The translations under genes and the position numbers were made by a program. A stretch of DNA of 64,000 nucleotides from Sinomonas humi (GTDB lineage Bacteria; Actinomycetota; Actinomycetes; Actinomycetales; Micrococcaceae). The notes under the pieces were generated by a model. It ran no database searches. It saw only the letters and a program-made list of their open reading frames with translations, and had not been told where the DNA came from. Shown piece after piece: positions 1-10,270 of this stretch (positions within the stretch are counted from its first letter, which is position 1; each line of letters begins with the position of its first letter). The stretch lies in NCBI RefSeq assembly GCF_000802235.1, contig NZ_JTDL01000033.1, forward strand, positions 46,559-110,558, written 5' to 3'.

Positions 1-118
1 CGATGAGCACCTGCTGCCCCGATTTCTTGGCCGTGATGAGGTACACATTGTTGTCCATGTCGCCGACTGAGACGCGCCGGACGGTGACGTGGTCAAGGTC
101 ATGGATGAGGCTCGTCAT
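1..118 (-). CDS. MBL-fold metallo-hydrolase, N-terminal part
   Basis: This is the first 39 codons of a gene that runs off the left edge. The product begins MTSLIHDLDHVTVRRVSVGD and continues MDNNVYLITAKKSGQQVLI. That is the opening beta-strand pattern of small metallo-beta-lactamase-fold hydrolases of the glyoxalase II type, in which a D-N-N-x-Y-L motif leads toward the HxHxDH zinc site. The zinc site itself lies outside the window, so substrate and activity cannot be judged. The ATG is 6 nt from a TAGACT -10 box on the same strand, so the transcript is probably leaderless. It is divergent from the GntR gene. Confidence 0.75.
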   Translation of the reverse strand, partial: MTSLIHDLDHVTVRRVSVGDMDNNVYLITAKKSGQQVLI

Positions 119-124
119 GGCGCC

Positions 125-130
125 AGTCTA
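125..130 (-). promoter_or_regulatory. -10 box (TAGACT), leaderless MBL hydrolase
   Basis: TAGACT on the minus strand is separated by 6 nt from the ATG of the hydrolase, the spacing expected when transcription begins at the start codon. No convincing -35 hexamer is visible. Confidence 0.5.
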
Positions 131-169
131 GGCGCGCTCGGGATCGTGTGGACGGGGCGTGTTGCGCCT

Positions 170-175
170 TACTCT
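170..175 (+). promoter_or_regulatory. -10 box (TACTCT), leaderless GntR gene
   Basis: TACTCT lies 7 nt before the ATG at 183. It supports that ATG over the upstream in-frame GTG at 159. Confidence 0.4.
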
Positions 176-182
176 GGTGGTC

Positions 183-560
183 ATGGAAGAAGCGGACTTC
201 CCGGGGGCGTGGCGCCCGGATCAGGACCATGCGACACCCCTCTTCGAACAGCTCCGGCGCCGGGTCGCCGACCTCGTCGCGGAGGGTTCGCTGCCCGCGG
301 GGCGCCGCCTTCCTCCCGTCCGCTCCCTCGCCGCCGATCTGGGCCTCGCCCCTCACACGGTTGCACGGGCCTATCGCGAGCTCGAGGAGGCCAAGGTTGT
401 CGTGACCCGCGGGCGTGCGGGCACCGTCGTCGCGCCCCGGGACGAACGTGAGGAGGAACTCACGACGGCGGCGGCGGCCTTCGCGTCTGCCGCGAGCATC
501 CGGGGCTGCACCTTCGAAGAGGCCGTCAGGCTGCTCGAGCAGGCCTACTCGCGGCTCTGA
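183..560 (+). CDS. GntR-family regulator, YtrA-type
   Basis: A 125-residue one-domain regulator. Residues about 17-85 form the GntR winged helix: PLFEQLRRRVADLVAEG, then LPPVRSLAADLGL and HTVARAYRELEEAKVV. The remaining 40 residues are a short helical tail (EEAVRLLEQAYSRL), as in the YtrA subfamily, which lacks a large effector domain. YtrA-type regulators usually control adjacent ABC transporter genes, but none is adjacent here, so the target is unknown. The ATG at 183 was chosen because a -10-like TACTCT lies 7 nt upstream; an in-frame GTG at 159 would add eight residues. Confidence 0.85.
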   Translation: MEEADFPGAWRPDQDHATPLFEQLRRRVADLVAEGSLPAGRRLPPVRSLAADLGLAPHTVARAYRELEEAKVVVTRGRAGTVVAPRDEREEELTTAAAAFASAASIRGCTFEEAVRLLEQAYSRL

Positions 561-630
561 GGGTGCCTTTGGGGGCGGGAGGCGAGCGCTCTTGGCGAGG
601 CTGTCAGCCCTGAGCGGAGCAGTTGGAAGT

Positions 631-653
631 TCGAAGACGTCTTCGACTACCAT
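631..653 (+). promoter_or_regulatory. LexA/SOS-box-like palindrome and -10 of uvrA
   Basis: TCGAAGACGTCTTCGA at 631-646 is a perfect 16-bp palindrome that differs from the actinobacterial SOS box TCGAAC-N4-GTTCGA only at the innermost base of each arm. It is followed at once by TACCAT (648-653), 6 nt before the GTG of uvrA. The operator would fill the -35/-10 spacer, a good position for LexA repression. Confidence 0.65.
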
Positions 654-659
654 GATCGG

Positions 660-3623
660 GTGCAAACTCCCCCTTCTTTGTCCCCGGTTTCGGAGGACGT
701 CTCGGCCGCGCTGTCTCACGGCGCTCCCGAGGACGTGACTGACACCCCCATCAGCTCGCTCCGAGCTGACCTGTCGCGTCTCGTGGTGAAGGGGGCGCGG
801 GAGCACAACCTGCGCAACATCGACCTCGACCTTCCCCGCGACGCGATGATCGTCTTCACCGGCCTCTCCGGTTCGGGAAAGTCGTCGCTCGCGTTCGACA
901 CGATCTTTGCCGAGGGGCAGCGGCGTTATGTCGAGTCGCTCTCGGCCTACGCCCGCCAGTTCCTCGGCCAAGTGGACAAGCCCGACGTCGACTTCATCGA
1001 GGGCCTCTCGCCTGCTGTGTCGATTGACCAGAAGTCGACGAGCAAGAACCCCCGGTCGACCGTCGGCACGATCACCGAGATCTACGACTACATGCGCCTT
1101 CTCTGGGCACGCGTCGGCCGTCCACACTGTCCGATCTGCCACGAGCCCGTCACGCGCCAGACTCCCCAGCAGATCGTCGACCAGCTTCTCGACCTTGCCG
1201 AGGGCACGCGGTTCCAAGTGCTCGCGCCAGTCGTCCGCGGGCGCAAGGGCGAGTTCGTGGACCTCTTCAAGGATCTCGCGGCGAAGGGCTACGCGCGTGC
1301 TCGCGTCGACGACGAGCTCATCCAGCTCGCCGAGGCCCCCAAGCTCGGCAAGCAGTTCAAGCACACGATCGAGGTCGTCGTCGACCGCCTCGTTGTCAAG
1401 GAAGGCATCCGGCAGCGCCTCGCCGACTCCGTCGAGACAGCGCTCGGGCTTGCTGAAGGAAGAGTCCTCGCCGACTTCGTCGACCTGGCGCCCGACGACG
1501 ATCACCGGGTCCGCGCCTTCTCCGAACACCTCGCATGCCCCAACGAGCATCCGCTCGCGATCGATGAGATCGAGCCGCGATCATTCTCGTTCAACAACCC
1601 CTTCGGCGCGTGCCCCGCGTGCACAGGGATCGGCACCAAACTCGAAGTTGACGAGGACCTCGTGGTCCCCGACCCCGAGCTGAGCCTTTCGGAGGGCGCG
1701 ATTGCGCCCTGGTCACTGGGCCAGGCCACGCAGGAGTATTGGACGCGCCTGCTCGAGGGCCTCTCGGATGAGCTGGGCTTCTCGATGAGCACCCCATGGC
1801 ACAGCCTTCCCCAGTACGCTCGCGATGCGGTGCTGCATGGCAAGGACCACAAGGTCGTCGTGCAGTACCGAAACCGTTTCGGCCGGGAGCGCAAGTACAG
1901 CACGGGCTTCGAGGGCGCGGTCTCGTACATCCAGCGCAAGCACGCCGAGACGGAGTCCGATTCTGCCCGCGACAGGTATGCCGAGTACATGCGGGAGATC
2001 CCGTGCCCGGAATGTGGCGGAGCGCGGCTCAATCCGGCGTCCCTGTCCGTCCTCGTGGGCGGCAAGTCGATCGCGGCTGTGTGTGCCTTGCCGCTCCGGG
2101 AGGCCAGCGAGTTCCTCGGCGGGCTCGAGCTGAGCAATCGCGAACGCCAGATTGCGCACCAGGTCCTCAAGGAGATCGACGCGCGCCTGACGTTCCTCCT
2201 CGACGTGGGCCTCGAATATCTCAACCTCGAGCGCGCCGCGGGAACGCTGTCCGGGGGCGAGGCGCAGCGTATCCGCCTCGCGACCCAGATCGGCTCGGGT
2301 CTCGTGGGGGTGCTCTATGTCCTCGATGAGCCGAGCATCGGTCTTCACCAGCGGGACAACCGCCGGCTCATCGAAACGCTCACCCGTCTGCGCGACCTCG
2401 GGAACACGCTCATCGTCGTCGAGCATGACGAGGACACCATCCATGAGGCCGATTGGATCGTCGACATCGGGCCCGGGGCAGGCGAGCACGGCGGTAACGT
2501 GGTCCACTCCGGCCCGCTTGCGGGCCTCCTCGAGAACCACGAGTCGCTCACGGGCGACTACCTGTCGGGGCGCCGGGCCATCGAGGTGCCCAAGAAGCGC
2601 CGCCCCATTGACCGGAAGCGCCAGCTCAAGGTCATCGGTGCGCGGGAGCACAACCTCCAGAACGTGGACGTGACGTTCCCGCTCGGGGTTCTCACTGCCG
2701 TGACGGGGGTGAGCGGCTCTGGGAAGTCGACGCTCGTCAACGAGATCCTCTACAAGGTGCTCGCCAATCGCCTGAACGGTGCCAAACAGGTGGCCGGGCG
2801 GCACACGCGCATCGAGGGACTCGAACACCTCGACAAGGTCATTCACGTGGATCAGAGCCCCATCGGGCGGACCCCTCGATCGAACCCAGCCACCTACACG
2901 GGCGTCTTCGACCACATCCGCAGGCTCTTCGCCGAGACGACTGAGGCGAAGGTGCGGGGCTATCAGCCCGGGAGGTTCTCGTTCAACGTCAAGGGCGGCC
3001 GTTGTGAAGCCTGCTCGGGCGACGGCACGATCAAGATCGAAATGAACTTCCTCCCGGACGTCTACGTCCCCTGCGAAGTGTGCCACGGAGCTCGGTACAA
3101 CCGAGAGACCCTCGAAGTGCACTACAAGGGAAAGACGATCGCGGACGTTCTCGATATGCCGATTGACGAGGCCGCAGAGTTCTTCTCGGCGTTCGCCCCG
3201 ATCGCGCGCCACCTGAACACGCTCGTCGATGTCGGCCTCGGCTATGTGCGCTTGGGCCAGCCTGCCACGACGCTTTCGGGCGGCGAGGCGCAGAGGGTCA
3301 AGCTCGCCTCCGAGTTGCAGCGCAGGTCCAACGGGCGCAGCGTCTACGTGCTCGACGAGCCGACCACCGGACTCCACTTCGAAGACATCCGAAAGCTTCT
3401 GCTCGTGCTTCAGGGCCTCGTCGAGAAGGGGAACACGGTGATCACGATCGAGCACAATCTCGACGTCATCAAGAGCGCGGACTGGATCATCGATCTCGGA
3501 CCCGACGGCGGCTCGGGGGGCGGCCAGGTGATCGCAACGGGAACTCCGGAGGACGTGGCAAAGGCCGAGCGGAGCCACACCGGGCAGTTCCTTGCAGAGA
3601 TCTTCGACCGGAGACCCGCCTGA
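660..3623 (+). CDS. uvrA: Excinuclease ABC subunit A
   Basis: UvrA, 987 residues, the damage-sensing ATPase that loads UvrB in nucleotide excision repair. It has two ABC modules. The first Walker A is GLSGSGKS at residues 68-75 and the second is GVSGSGKS near 690. Both signature motifs, LSGGEAQR, are present. Zinc-binding cysteine pairs are visible at [17 protein letters not shown] and in the C-terminal module [18 protein letters not shown]. About 35 residues precede the first conserved block, a longer N terminus than usual. The GTG at 660 is favoured because TACCAT sits 6 nt upstream, implying a leaderless transcript. A LexA-like palindrome overlaps the promoter, so SOS induction is expected. 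uvrC lies 1.6 kb downstream. Confidence 0.97.
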   Translation: MQTPPSLSPVSEDVSAALSHGAPEDVTDTPISSLRADLSRLVVKGAREHNLRNIDLDLPRDAMIVFTGLSGSGKSSLAFDTIFAEGQRRYVESLSAYARQFLGQVDKPDVDFIEGLSPAVSIDQKSTSKNPRSTVGTITEIYDYMRLLWARVGRPHCPICHEPVTRQTPQQIVDQLLDLAEGTRFQVLAPVVRGRKGEFVDLFKDLAAKGYARARVDDELIQLAEAPKLGKQFKHTIEVVVDRLVVKEGIRQRLADSVETALGLAEGRVLADFVDLAPDDDHRVRAFSEHLACPNEHPLAIDEIEPRSFSFNNPFGACPACTGIGTKLEVDEDLVVPDPELSLSEGAIAPWSLGQATQEYWTRLLEGLSDELGFSMSTPWHSLPQYARDAVLHGKDHKVVVQYRNRFGRERKYSTGFEGAVSYIQRKHAETESDSARDRYAEYMREIPCPECGGARLNPASLSVLVGGKSIAAVCALPLREASEFLGGLELSNRERQIAHQVLKEIDARLTFLLDVGLEYLNLERAAGTLSGGEAQRIRLATQIGSGLVGVLYVLDEPSIGLHQRDNRRLIETLTRLRDLGNTLIVVEHDEDTIHEADWIVDIGPGAGEHGGNVVHSGPLAGLLENHESLTGDYLSGRRAIEVPKKRRPIDRKRQLKVIGAREHNLQNVDVTFPLGVLTAVTGVSGSGKSTLVNEILYKVLANRLNGAKQVAGRHTRIEGLEHLDKVIHVDQSPIGRTPRSNPATYTGVFDHIRRLFAETTEAKVRGYQPGRFSFNVKGGRCEACSGDGTIKIEMNFLPDVYVPCEVCHGARYNRETLEVHYKGKTIADVLDMPIDEAAEFFSAFAPIARHLNTLVDVGLGYVRLGQPATTLSGGEAQRVKLASELQRRSNGRSVYVLDEPTTGLHFEDIRKLLLVLQGLVEKGNTVITIEHNLDVIKSADWIIDLGPDGGSGGGQVIATGTPEDVAKAERSHTGQFLAEIFDRRPA

Positions 3624-3744
3624 TCCGGGAACGAGCGCGGCCATGAACCTCTCGGAATAGGGGTAGCAGACGCACCGGCAAGCTCGTATTCCGTTAGGTG
3701 CATACGAGTTTCGGCTACTGACCCCCGTATGGGAGACTGTCCCG

Positions 3745-4485
3745 GTGACAGTCAGCCCGGCCCTCGTGATCTTCGATCTGGACGGAACCCTCGTAGACCC
3801 TGCCGGGAGCATCACGGGCGGCATCGCTGCTGCGCTCGAGGTTCATGGCCTGCCGGTTCCGGATCAGTCTTCGCTCGATGCGATGGTCGGGCCGCCGCTC
3901 ATTGAGTCGCTGCGCCGCTTCGCCTCCGTCCCCGAGGGGGCCATGACGTTGGTCGTCCAGTCGTATCGAGAGCGATACATCTCGGAGGGCATGGCGAACA
4001 GCCGCCCCTATCCCGGAATACCCGAGCTGCTGAGCCGACTCCGTTCGAGCGGATACCACCTCGCGGTCGCGACGCAGAAGCCAGAGGGCCTCGCAAAGAA
4101 GCTTCTGAGGCTTCAAGGCCTCGACGCCTACTTCCACAGCATCCACGGGGCACCGGACGACGAGACTCTTCCGCCGCTCCCTGACGGCAAGGTGAGCATC
4201 GTGGCGGCGGCGCTCGAGGTCAACCACGCGTCCCGAAGCCGAGCGGTGATGATCGGCGACCGTCGGCATGACGCCGTCGGTGCCGCGGCCAACGGCATTG
4301 CCTGCATCGGCGTGACGTGGGGCTTTGCCGAGCCGGGCGAACTCGAGGCGCAGAACCTTGCCGCCTACGCATCCAACGCACTCGAGGCGGGCGACGCCGT
4401 CGAACGCCTCGTCCCGCTCCGCGCGCAAACCGCGCCCTCCGCCCGTATCGAATCGACCGAAGCGGAGGCCAGCCGGTGCCGCTGA
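3745..4485 (+). CDS. HAD-superfamily hydrolase, phosphoglycolate phosphatase-like
   Basis: A 246-residue haloacid-dehalogenase phosphatase. Motif I is FDLDGTLVD near residue 10, with the nucleophilic first Asp. A helical cap follows, then motif II/III around VATQKPEGLAKK. Motif IV is IGDRRHDAVGAAANGI near residue 170. The order and length match the Gph/PPase-like group (phosphoglycolate or pyrophosphate as possible substrates), but the substrate cannot be fixed from sequence. The GTG start has GGGAGA about 10 nt upstream. The C terminus overlaps the next gene, a PlsC-type acyltransferase, so the two are probably co-transcribed. Confidence 0.85.
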   Translation: MTVSPALVIFDLDGTLVDPAGSITGGIAAALEVHGLPVPDQSSLDAMVGPPLIESLRRFASVPEGAMTLVVQSYRERYISEGMANSRPYPGIPELLSRLRSSGYHLAVATQKPEGLAKKLLRLQGLDAYFHSIHGAPDDETLPPLPDGKVSIVAAALEVNHASRSRAVMIGDRRHDAVGAAANGIACIGVTWGFAEPGELEAQNLAAYASNALEAGDAVERLVPLRAQTAPSARIESTEAEASRCR

Positions 4486-5147
4486 TGTATCAGGCTACGC
4501 GCACGAGCATCCGCGGCCTCATCGCTACCCTTTGCAGGCCCACCCTGACGGGATTCGAGAACGTGCCGGTCGACGGGCCGTTCATCGTGGCCTCGAACCA
4601 TCTTTCGTTCTTGGATTCGGTCATCATCCAGGCCCTCATGCCTCGGAGGGTCGGCTTCTTCGCGAAGGCGGAGTACTTCACGGGCCGAGGCGTCAAGGGC
4701 AAGATCATGAAGTCGTTCTTCGAGGGTGTCGGTTCCATTCCGGTGGAGCGGGGGGAGCAGGCCGCGAGCGTCGCGGCGCTCAAGACGCTCCTCGATGTCC
4801 TCGAACGGGGTGAAGGGGTCGGGATCTACCCTGAGGGGACCCGCTCCCGCGATGGCCTCCTCTACCGAGGCCGCACCGGTGTCGGCTGGCTCACCCTTAC
4901 TACGGGGGCCCCCGTAGTCCCGGTCGGCTTGGCCGATACAGACCGGCTCCAGCCTGCCGGAACGAGTGCCGTTCGGCCACAGCATTTCAGCATGCGAGTC
5001 GGCGAACCGCTCTATTTCGACAAGCTCGGACCGGACCACTCACTCCCGGTTCGGCGCGAGGCGACCGACCGCATCATGGATGCCATCGCCGCGTTGAGCG
5101 GCCAAGGGCGGGCAAGCGGCTACAACAAGCCGCCCACCCAGGAGTAG
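4476..5147 (+). CDS. 1-acyl-sn-glycerol-3-phosphate acyltransferase (PlsC family)
   Basis: A 223-residue lysophosphatidate acyltransferase-type enzyme that would transfer a fatty acyl group to lysophosphatidic acid at the cytoplasmic membrane. The catalytic H-x4-D block is NHLSFLDS near residue 45. The glycerol-phosphate-binding block is GIYPEGTRSRDG, followed by VPVGLADTD. An N-terminal amphipathic stretch precedes block I, as in PlsC. GTG at 4476 was chosen because GGAGG lies 7 nt upstream; an ATG at 4485 overlaps the HAD stop codon (TGATG) but is badly spaced from any ribosome binding site. It is translationally coupled to the HAD gene. Confidence 0.88.
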   Translation: MPLMYQATRTSIRGLIATLCRPTLTGFENVPVDGPFIVASNHLSFLDSVIIQALMPRRVGFFAKAEYFTGRGVKGKIMKSFFEGVGSIPVERGEQAASVAALKTLLDVLERGEGVGIYPEGTRSRDGLLYRGRTGVGWLTLTTGAPVVPVGLADTDRLQPAGTSAVRPQHFSMRVGEPLYFDKLGPDHSLPVRREATDRIMDAIAALSGQGRASGYNKPPTQE

Positions 5148-5186
5148 CGCCCGCTCCTGGTCCCGGAACCACCCGTGCACCCTCAC

Positions 5187-5192
5187 TAGACT
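5187..5192 (+). promoter_or_regulatory. -10 box (TAGACT), leaderless uvrC
   Basis: TAGACT ends 6 nt before the GTG start of uvrC, and there is no Shine-Dalgarno at normal distance. This supports a leaderless mRNA. Confidence 0.5.
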
Positions 5193-5198
5193 GGAGCA

Positions 5199-7139
5199 GT
5201 GGCAGATCCAGCGAGCTACAGGCCGAAGACAGGTGAGATCCCGAACGATCCGGGCGTCTACCGCTTCCGCGATCCCCACGGCAGGGTCATCTACGTCGGG
5301 AAGGCAAAGAATCTCCGCCAGCGCCTGACCTCGTATTTCGCGAACCCCGCAACCCTCCTGCCCAAGACGTATGCGATGGTCCACGCGGCGGCAAGCGTCG
5401 AGTGGACGGTCGTCGGAAGCGAGCTCGAGGCGCTCCAGCTCGAGTACACGTGGATCAAGGAATTCGCTCCGCGCTACAACCTGGCGTTCCGCGACGACAA
5501 GACGTATCCCTACCTTGCCGTGACGCTGGGGGAGAAGTTCCCCCGTGTCCAAGTCATGCGAGGCGATCGCCGGAAAGGCACCCGCTACTTCGGGCCGTAC
5601 ACGGCGGGCGCGATCCGGGAGACCATGGACACCCTGCTCAAGGTCTTCCCTGTCCGGAGCTGCAGCGCCGGCGTCTTCAAGCGCGCCGAGCAGAGCGGCC
5701 GTCCCTGCCTCCTCGGCTATATCGACAAGTGCTCGGCCCCGTGCGTGGGCAGGGTGAGCGTCGAGGAGCATCGGGCGCTCGCGGAAGACTTCTGCGCCTT
5801 CATGGGCGGGGAAGCCAAGCGATTCATCTCCCAGCTGGAGAAGAGGATGGCGGCTGCCGTGGAGGAGCTCGACTACGAGACCGCGGCGTCGCTCCGGGAC
5901 GACATCATCGCGATGCGGAAGGTGTTCGAGCGCAACGCCGTCGTGCTCTCGGAAGATACCGACGCGGACGTCTTCGCCGTCGAGGAGGACGAGCTTGAGG
6001 CGGCGGTCCAGGTCTTCCACGTGCGCGGGGGCCGAATCCGCGGCCAGCGGGGCTGGGTCGTGGAGAAGGTCGAGGAGACGACCGGGGCAGCCCTCATCGA
6101 GCATCTCCTGCAGCAGGTGTACGGCGCCCAGGCGGAGACCGACACGAGGATTCCGCGGGAGGTGCTCGTGCCCGTCCTGCCCGACGACGCCGAGCAGCTC
6201 ACCGTCTGGCTCACCGGCCTCCGCGGAGCCAAGGTGGATCTCCGTGTGCCCCGGCGCGGAGACAAGGCCGCGCTTGCCAAGACCGTGCACGAGAACGCGG
6301 TGCAGGCGCTCAAGCTCCACAAGGTCCGCCGGGCGGGCGACATCACGACCCGCTCCCTTGCCCTCCAAGAGCTGCAAGAGGCCCTCGAGCTCCCCGAGCC
6401 ACCGCTGCGGATCGAGAGCTTCGACATCTCGCACGTCCAGGGTACGAACGTGGTCGGCTCGATGGTTGTCGTCGAGGATGGCCTCGTCAAGAAGTCCGAA
6501 TACCGCAAGTTCTCAGTCACGGGCGATGCGGCCCGGGACGACACGACAGCGATGCACGATGTGCTCACGCGGCGCTTCCGGAGCTATCTTGCCGACAAGG
6601 AACTGCCGGTTGCCGAGCGAGACCAGCACAGCAAGTTCGCCTATCCGCCCAACCTCGTCGTGGTGGACGGCGGCCAGCCGCAGGTCGCTGCGGCCATGAA
6701 GGCGCTCGCCGAGCTCGGGATCGGCGAGCACGAGATCCGCGTCGTCGGCCTGGCCAAGCGGCTTGAGGAGGTGTGGCTCCCCGAAGGGGACTTCCCGGTG
6801 ATCCTGCCGCGCGCCTCACAGGGCCTGTACCTCCTGCAGCGGATCCGGGACGAGGCGCACCGTTTCGCGATCACCTTCCATCGGCAGAAGCGCGGCAAGG
6901 CGATGACGGCGTCGCTGCTCGACGACGTTCCCGGCCTCGGCCCAGCGCGCAGGAAGGCACTCCTGGCCCACTTCGGATCGGTCAAGAAGCTTCGGGCCGC
7001 GACGCCCGAAGAGCTCGCGGGCGTGGCCGGTGTCGGTCCGTCGCTCGCGGCGTCGGTATACGCGGCGTTCCACGGATCTGGCGCGGAACAGCCCGCTCCC
7101 GCTGTGAACTACGCGACCGGCGAAATCCTGGAGTCTTAG
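5199..7139 (+). CDS. uvrC: Excinuclease ABC subunit C
   Basis: UvrC, 646 residues, makes the dual incisions of nucleotide excision repair. The GIY-YIG nuclease domain opens the protein ([21 protein letters not shown], residues 14-33). The UvrB-binding UVR motif is near residues 205-240 ([20 protein letters not shown]). The RNase H-like 5' endonuclease domain contains [10 protein letters not shown] and VVVDGGQPQ, with the catalytic Asp. A C-terminal tandem helix-hairpin-helix follows ([17 protein letters not shown] and VAGVGPSLA). Length is typical. It heads the conserved actinobacterial block uvrC-rapZ-yvcK-whiA. Confidence 0.97.
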   Translation: MADPASYRPKTGEIPNDPGVYRFRDPHGRVIYVGKAKNLRQRLTSYFANPATLLPKTYAMVHAAASVEWTVVGSELEALQLEYTWIKEFAPRYNLAFRDDKTYPYLAVTLGEKFPRVQVMRGDRRKGTRYFGPYTAGAIRETMDTLLKVFPVRSCSAGVFKRAEQSGRPCLLGYIDKCSAPCVGRVSVEEHRALAEDFCAFMGGEAKRFISQLEKRMAAAVEELDYETAASLRDDIIAMRKVFERNAVVLSEDTDADVFAVEEDELEAAVQVFHVRGGRIRGQRGWVVEKVEETTGAALIEHLLQQVYGAQAETDTRIPREVLVPVLPDDAEQLTVWLTGLRGAKVDLRVPRRGDKAALAKTVHENAVQALKLHKVRRAGDITTRSLALQELQEALELPEPPLRIESFDISHVQGTNVVGSMVVVEDGLVKKSEYRKFSVTGDAARDDTTAMHDVLTRRFRSYLADKELPVAERDQHSKFAYPPNLVVVDGGQPQVAAAMKALAELGIGEHEIRVVGLAKRLEEVWLPEGDFPVILPRASQGLYLLQRIRDEAHRFAITFHRQKRGKAMTASLLDDVPGLGPARRKALLAHFGSVKKLRAATPEELAGVAGVGPSLAASVYAAFHGSGAEQPAPAVNYATGEILES

Positions 7140-7140
7140 C

Positions 7141-7146
7141 TAGGCT
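7141..7146 (+). promoter_or_regulatory. -10 box (TAGGCT), leaderless rapZ
   Basis: TAGGCT begins 2 nt after the uvrC stop codon and ends 7 nt before the rapZ ATG. It would give rapZ its own leaderless transcript. Confidence 0.45.
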
Positions 7147-7153
7147 GGGCCTC

Positions 7154-8077
7154 ATGACCCAGACCAGCGCGGCGGACCCGCATGAGCCCACTGAGCTGAC
7201 CCCCGTGAAGCCTCAAGGTGCCGAGCTGCTCATCGTGACCGGTATGTCGGGTGCCGGCCGCAGCACGGCCGCGAATGCGCTGGAGGACCACGGCTGGTAC
7301 GTCGTGGAGAACCTTCCGCCCCAGCTGCTCGGGACCTTGTCGGAACTCGTCGCGCATGCGTCGGACCGCATCCCGAAGCTCGCCGTTGTGATGGACGTCC
7401 GCAGCAAGGCCCTGTTCGCGGACATTCGCGAAGCACTGCATGCCCTCGATTCCCGAGGGGTCGAGTATCGAGTGCTCTTCCTCGACGCGACCGATGACGT
7501 CCTGATCCGACGCTTCGAGCAGGGCAGGCGCCCCCACCCGCTCCAAGGCGGCGGCCGTATCCTCGACGGCATCACAGCTGAGCGCCAGATCCTCGCTGAG
7601 CTGCGCGAGCAGTCCACCCTTGTGCTGGACACTTCCGAGTACAACGTGCACGGGCTCGCCACGGCGATCACCGAGCTGTTCTCGGAGAAGGGGCCGGTCA
7701 CGCTGCGGATCAACGTCATGAGCTTCGGCTTCAAATACGGCCTCCCGGCCGATGCGAACTACGTTGCCGACGTCCGGTTCCTTCCGAATCCGCACTGGAT
7801 CCCGCAGCTGCGCCCGCACACCGGGCTCGACCCGGATGTCCGGGACTATGTCCTCGTCGCCAACGGCGCAGAGGAGTTCGTCACGCGGTACGTCCACGCG
7901 CTCGAGCCCGTCCTGAGGGGATACCGCAAGGAGAACAAGCACTACGCGACCATCGCCGTGGGCTGCACAGGGGGAAAGCACCGGTCGGTCGCGATCGTCG
8001 AGGAGCTCGCCAAGCGTCTCTCGCAGCAGCCGCGCGTCACGGTGACGACCTCGCACCGCGACCTCGGGCGCGAGTAA
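7154..8077 (+). CDS. rapZ: RNase adapter RapZ / nucleotide-binding YvcJ family
   Basis: A 307-residue P-loop protein of the RapZ/YvcJ family. The N-terminal Walker A is GMSGAGRS, a variant of GxSGxGKS with Arg in place of Lys, at about residues 34-41, within the line [20 protein letters not shown]. The C-terminal half has the conserved blocks [18 protein letters not shown] and [10 protein letters not shown], which form the RapZ regulatory-RNA-binding domain in enterobacteria. In actinobacteria the RNA target is not established. The ATG at 7154 is the first start that leaves the uvrC frame free and has a -10 box 7 nt upstream. Its stop overlaps the next ATG (TAATG), so it is coupled to yvcK. 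Confidence 0.93.
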   Translation: MTQTSAADPHEPTELTPVKPQGAELLIVTGMSGAGRSTAANALEDHGWYVVENLPPQLLGTLSELVAHASDRIPKLAVVMDVRSKALFADIREALHALDSRGVEYRVLFLDATDDVLIRRFEQGRRPHPLQGGGRILDGITAERQILAELREQSTLVLDTSEYNVHGLATAITELFSEKGPVTLRINVMSFGFKYGLPADANYVADVRFLPNPHWIPQLRPHTGLDPDVRDYVLVANGAEEFVTRYVHALEPVLRGYRKENKHYATIAVGCTGGKHRSVAIVEELAKRLSQQPRVTVTTSHRDLGRE

Positions 8078-9087
8078 TGAGCATGTTCACCGGCCAGCTT
8101 CCCCTCATCCCGCCCGGATCTGGCACGTCGGGCGGCGTCCCCAAGGGGCCCTCCGTCGTCGCCCTGGGCGGTGGGCACGGCCTCTCGGCTTCGCTGTCCG
8201 CGCTGCGCCTCCTCACAGCGGACCTCACCGCCGTCGTCACCGTTGCGGACGACGGCGGCTCCTCCGGCCGTCTGCGCCGCGACTTCGGCGTCATCCCCCC
8301 GGGCGACCTGCGGATGGCCCTTGCGGCGCTCTGCGACGACACAGACTGGGGTCGCACGTGGCGAGACGTCATGCAGCACCGCTTCCAGTCGCCGGCGGGC
8401 ACAAGCGGACTCGAGAACCACGCGATGGGAAATCTGCTCATCATGACGCTCTGCGAGCTGCTCGGCGACGTCGTGGACGGCCTCCGCTGGGCTGGGGCGC
8501 TTCTCGGCGCGCGTGGCCAGGTCCTGCCCATGTCGCAGGTGCCGCTCATGATCGAGGGGACGCTCGCCTCATCCGACGGCAGCCCCGGCGAGCTCATCCG
8601 CGGTCAGGCCGCGTGCGCTATCGCCGGCCGGCTCGAGGGCGTTCGGCTGCTGCCCGAGGACGCCCCCGCCTGCCCCGAGGCGCTGAGCGCGATCGAATTC
8701 GCCGACTGGGTGGTTCTGGGGCCAGGTTCGTGGTACACCTCGGTGCTGCCGCACCTCCTGCTGCCGGAGCTACGGCAGGCTCTCTCGGATACGCCCGCAC
8801 GGCGATGCCTCGCAATGAACCTCACAACAGACACGAAGGAGACGAGCGGAATGTCCGGGGCAGACCATCTGCGCGTCATCCAGCGCGCCGCCCCGGAGTT
8901 CACCATCGATGCCGTCATCGCGCAGGCGGGATCGGTCGGTGACGCAGCAGAGTTCGAAAGGGCTGCCGCGGAGCTGGGTGCAGAGGTCCACTTCGGTAGA
9001 GTGGGTGCTTCGGGCCACCGGGCGGTGCATGATCCGCTCCGACTTGCGGCGGCCTATCACGAGGTGTTCTCCGGCGGCACGGCATGA
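8077..9087 (+). CDS. YvcK/CofD-like gluconeogenesis factor
   Basis: A 336-residue member of the YvcK (CofD-like) family, a UDP-sugar/nucleotide-binding protein linked to cell-wall and central carbon regulation. The N-terminal Rossmann-type motif is [18 protein letters not shown] near residue 27. It is followed by [19 protein letters not shown] and [10 protein letters not shown], all family hallmarks, and later [10 protein letters not shown] and [16 protein letters not shown]. In M. tuberculosis the homologue (CuvA) localises to growth sites, but here the role is inferred only from family and context. The start overlaps the rapZ stop by one base. Confidence 0.92.
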   Translation: MSMFTGQLPLIPPGSGTSGGVPKGPSVVALGGGHGLSASLSALRLLTADLTAVVTVADDGGSSGRLRRDFGVIPPGDLRMALAALCDDTDWGRTWRDVMQHRFQSPAGTSGLENHAMGNLLIMTLCELLGDVVDGLRWAGALLGARGQVLPMSQVPLMIEGTLASSDGSPGELIRGQAACAIAGRLEGVRLLPEDAPACPEALSAIEFADWVVLGPGSWYTSVLPHLLLPELRQALSDTPARRCLAMNLTTDTKETSGMSGADHLRVIQRAAPEFTIDAVIAQAGSVGDAAEFERAAAELGAEVHFGRVGASGHRAVHDPLRLAAAYHEVFSGGTA

Positions 9088-9160
9088 CGCGCGGAGGCGA
9101 AACGAGGAGTGTGGCGATGGCATCGCAATCTGCGGCGGGGCGGCGCGGGAAGGCGGCGGC

Positions 9161-10141
9161 ATGGCTCTGACCCAGAGCGTCAAGGAAGAGCTCTCGCACC
9201 TGGCTGTGAAGAAGTCATCGGAGCGCAAGGCCGAGGTCTCGGCGATGCTCCGGTTCGCCGGAGGCCTGCACATCATCTCCGGGCGCATCGTGATCGAGGC
9301 TGAGGTGGATCTCGCTTCGACGGCCCGCCGTTTGAAGACCGCGATTGCCGAGGTCTACGGTCACGCCGCAGAGATCATCGTCGTCTCTGGCGGCGGTCTG
9401 CGGCGGGGGAGCCGCTACGTGATCCGCGTCGTCCGCGAGGGCGAGGCTCTCGCGAGGCAGACAGGCCTGCTCGACAACCGCGGCCGCCCTGTACGCGGGC
9501 TGCCCTCCGCCGTCGTCAACGGCTCGGCCGCGGACGCGGAGGCGGTCTGGCGCGGTGCATTCCTTGCCCACGGATCGCTGACCGAGCCCGGCAGGTCCTC
9601 ATCGCTCGAGGTCACGTGCCCCGGCCCTGAGGCCGCTCTCGCGCTTGTCGGCGCGGCCCGCCGTCTGGGGATCGCGGCAAAGGCGCGCGAAGTGCGCGGC
9701 GTTGATCGCGTCGTCGTCCGCGACGGCGATACGATCGCTGCTCTTCTGACCCGGATGGGCGCGCACGATGCGCTCATGGCGTGGGAGGAGCGGCGGATGC
9801 GGAAGGAGGTCCGCGCCACTGCGAACCGACTCGCCAACTTCGACGATGCCAACCTTCGCCGGTCGGCACAGGCCGCGGTCGCGGCGGGCGCCCGTGTCGA
9901 ACGAGCACTGGAGATCCTCGGCGAGGACGTCCCCGAGCATCTCCGCTACGCGGGCGAGCTTCGAGTGGCCCACAAGCAGGCCAGCCTCGATGAGCTCGGA
10001 CGGCTGGCCGACCCGCCCCTGACGAAGGATGCGATCGCAGGCCGAATCCGCCGCCTCCTCGCCATGGCGGACAAGAAAGCGGTGGAAACCGGGATTCCGG
10101 GTACAGAGGCTAACGTTACGCCGGACATGCTCGACGGCTGA
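9161..10141 (+). CDS. whiA: DNA-binding protein WhiA
   Basis: WhiA, 326 residues, with an N-terminal LAGLIDADG-like half and a C-terminal helix-turn-helix. The N terminus [16 protein letters not shown] and the block [15 protein letters not shown] are typical. [20 protein letters not shown] is in the central fold. The C-terminal DNA-binding part includes [18 protein letters not shown] and [19 protein letters not shown]. In Streptomyces WhiA controls sporulation septation with WhiB; in non-sporulating relatives it is tied to cell division. The ATG at 9161 has GGGAAGG upstream. It closes the uvrC-rapZ-yvcK-whiA cluster. Confidence 0.95.
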   Translation: MALTQSVKEELSHLAVKKSSERKAEVSAMLRFAGGLHIISGRIVIEAEVDLASTARRLKTAIAEVYGHAAEIIVVSGGGLRRGSRYVIRVVREGEALARQTGLLDNRGRPVRGLPSAVVNGSAADAEAVWRGAFLAHGSLTEPGRSSSLEVTCPGPEAALALVGAARRLGIAAKAREVRGVDRVVVRDGDTIAALLTRMGAHDALMAWEERRMRKEVRATANRLANFDDANLRRSAQAAVAAGARVERALEILGEDVPEHLRYAGELRVAHKQASLDELGRLADPPLTKDAIAGRIRRLLAMADKKAVETGIPGTEANVTPDMLDG

Positions 10142-10200
10142 CTGCCGGAGGACGTTCCGCAATGTGAGCCGGCGATCTGCAGACGATCGGGCCATCTGCA

Positions 10201-10206
10201 TAGGAT
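10201..10206 (+). promoter_or_regulatory. Candidate -10 box of sodA (TAGGAT)
   Basis: TAGGAT lies about 65 nt upstream of the sodA start, between whiA and sodA. It leaves a 5' UTR of roughly 58 nt that carries the GGAGGA ribosome binding site. The -35 region is not recognisable. Confidence 0.35.
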
Positions 10207-10270
10207 GGAGCCGTCACCAGCCCGTCACGCGCCACACGGCGCGGCGGGAAACCGACAGATGGAGGATGTT

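Noticed and set aside
99..1550. Long minus-strand reading frame opposite uvrA
   Set aside because: It is an antisense shadow caused by high GC at third positions; uvrA covers it with all its motifs.
1713..3824. 703-codon minus-strand frame opposite uvrA
   Set aside because: No family motif; it mirrors the UvrA coding frame.
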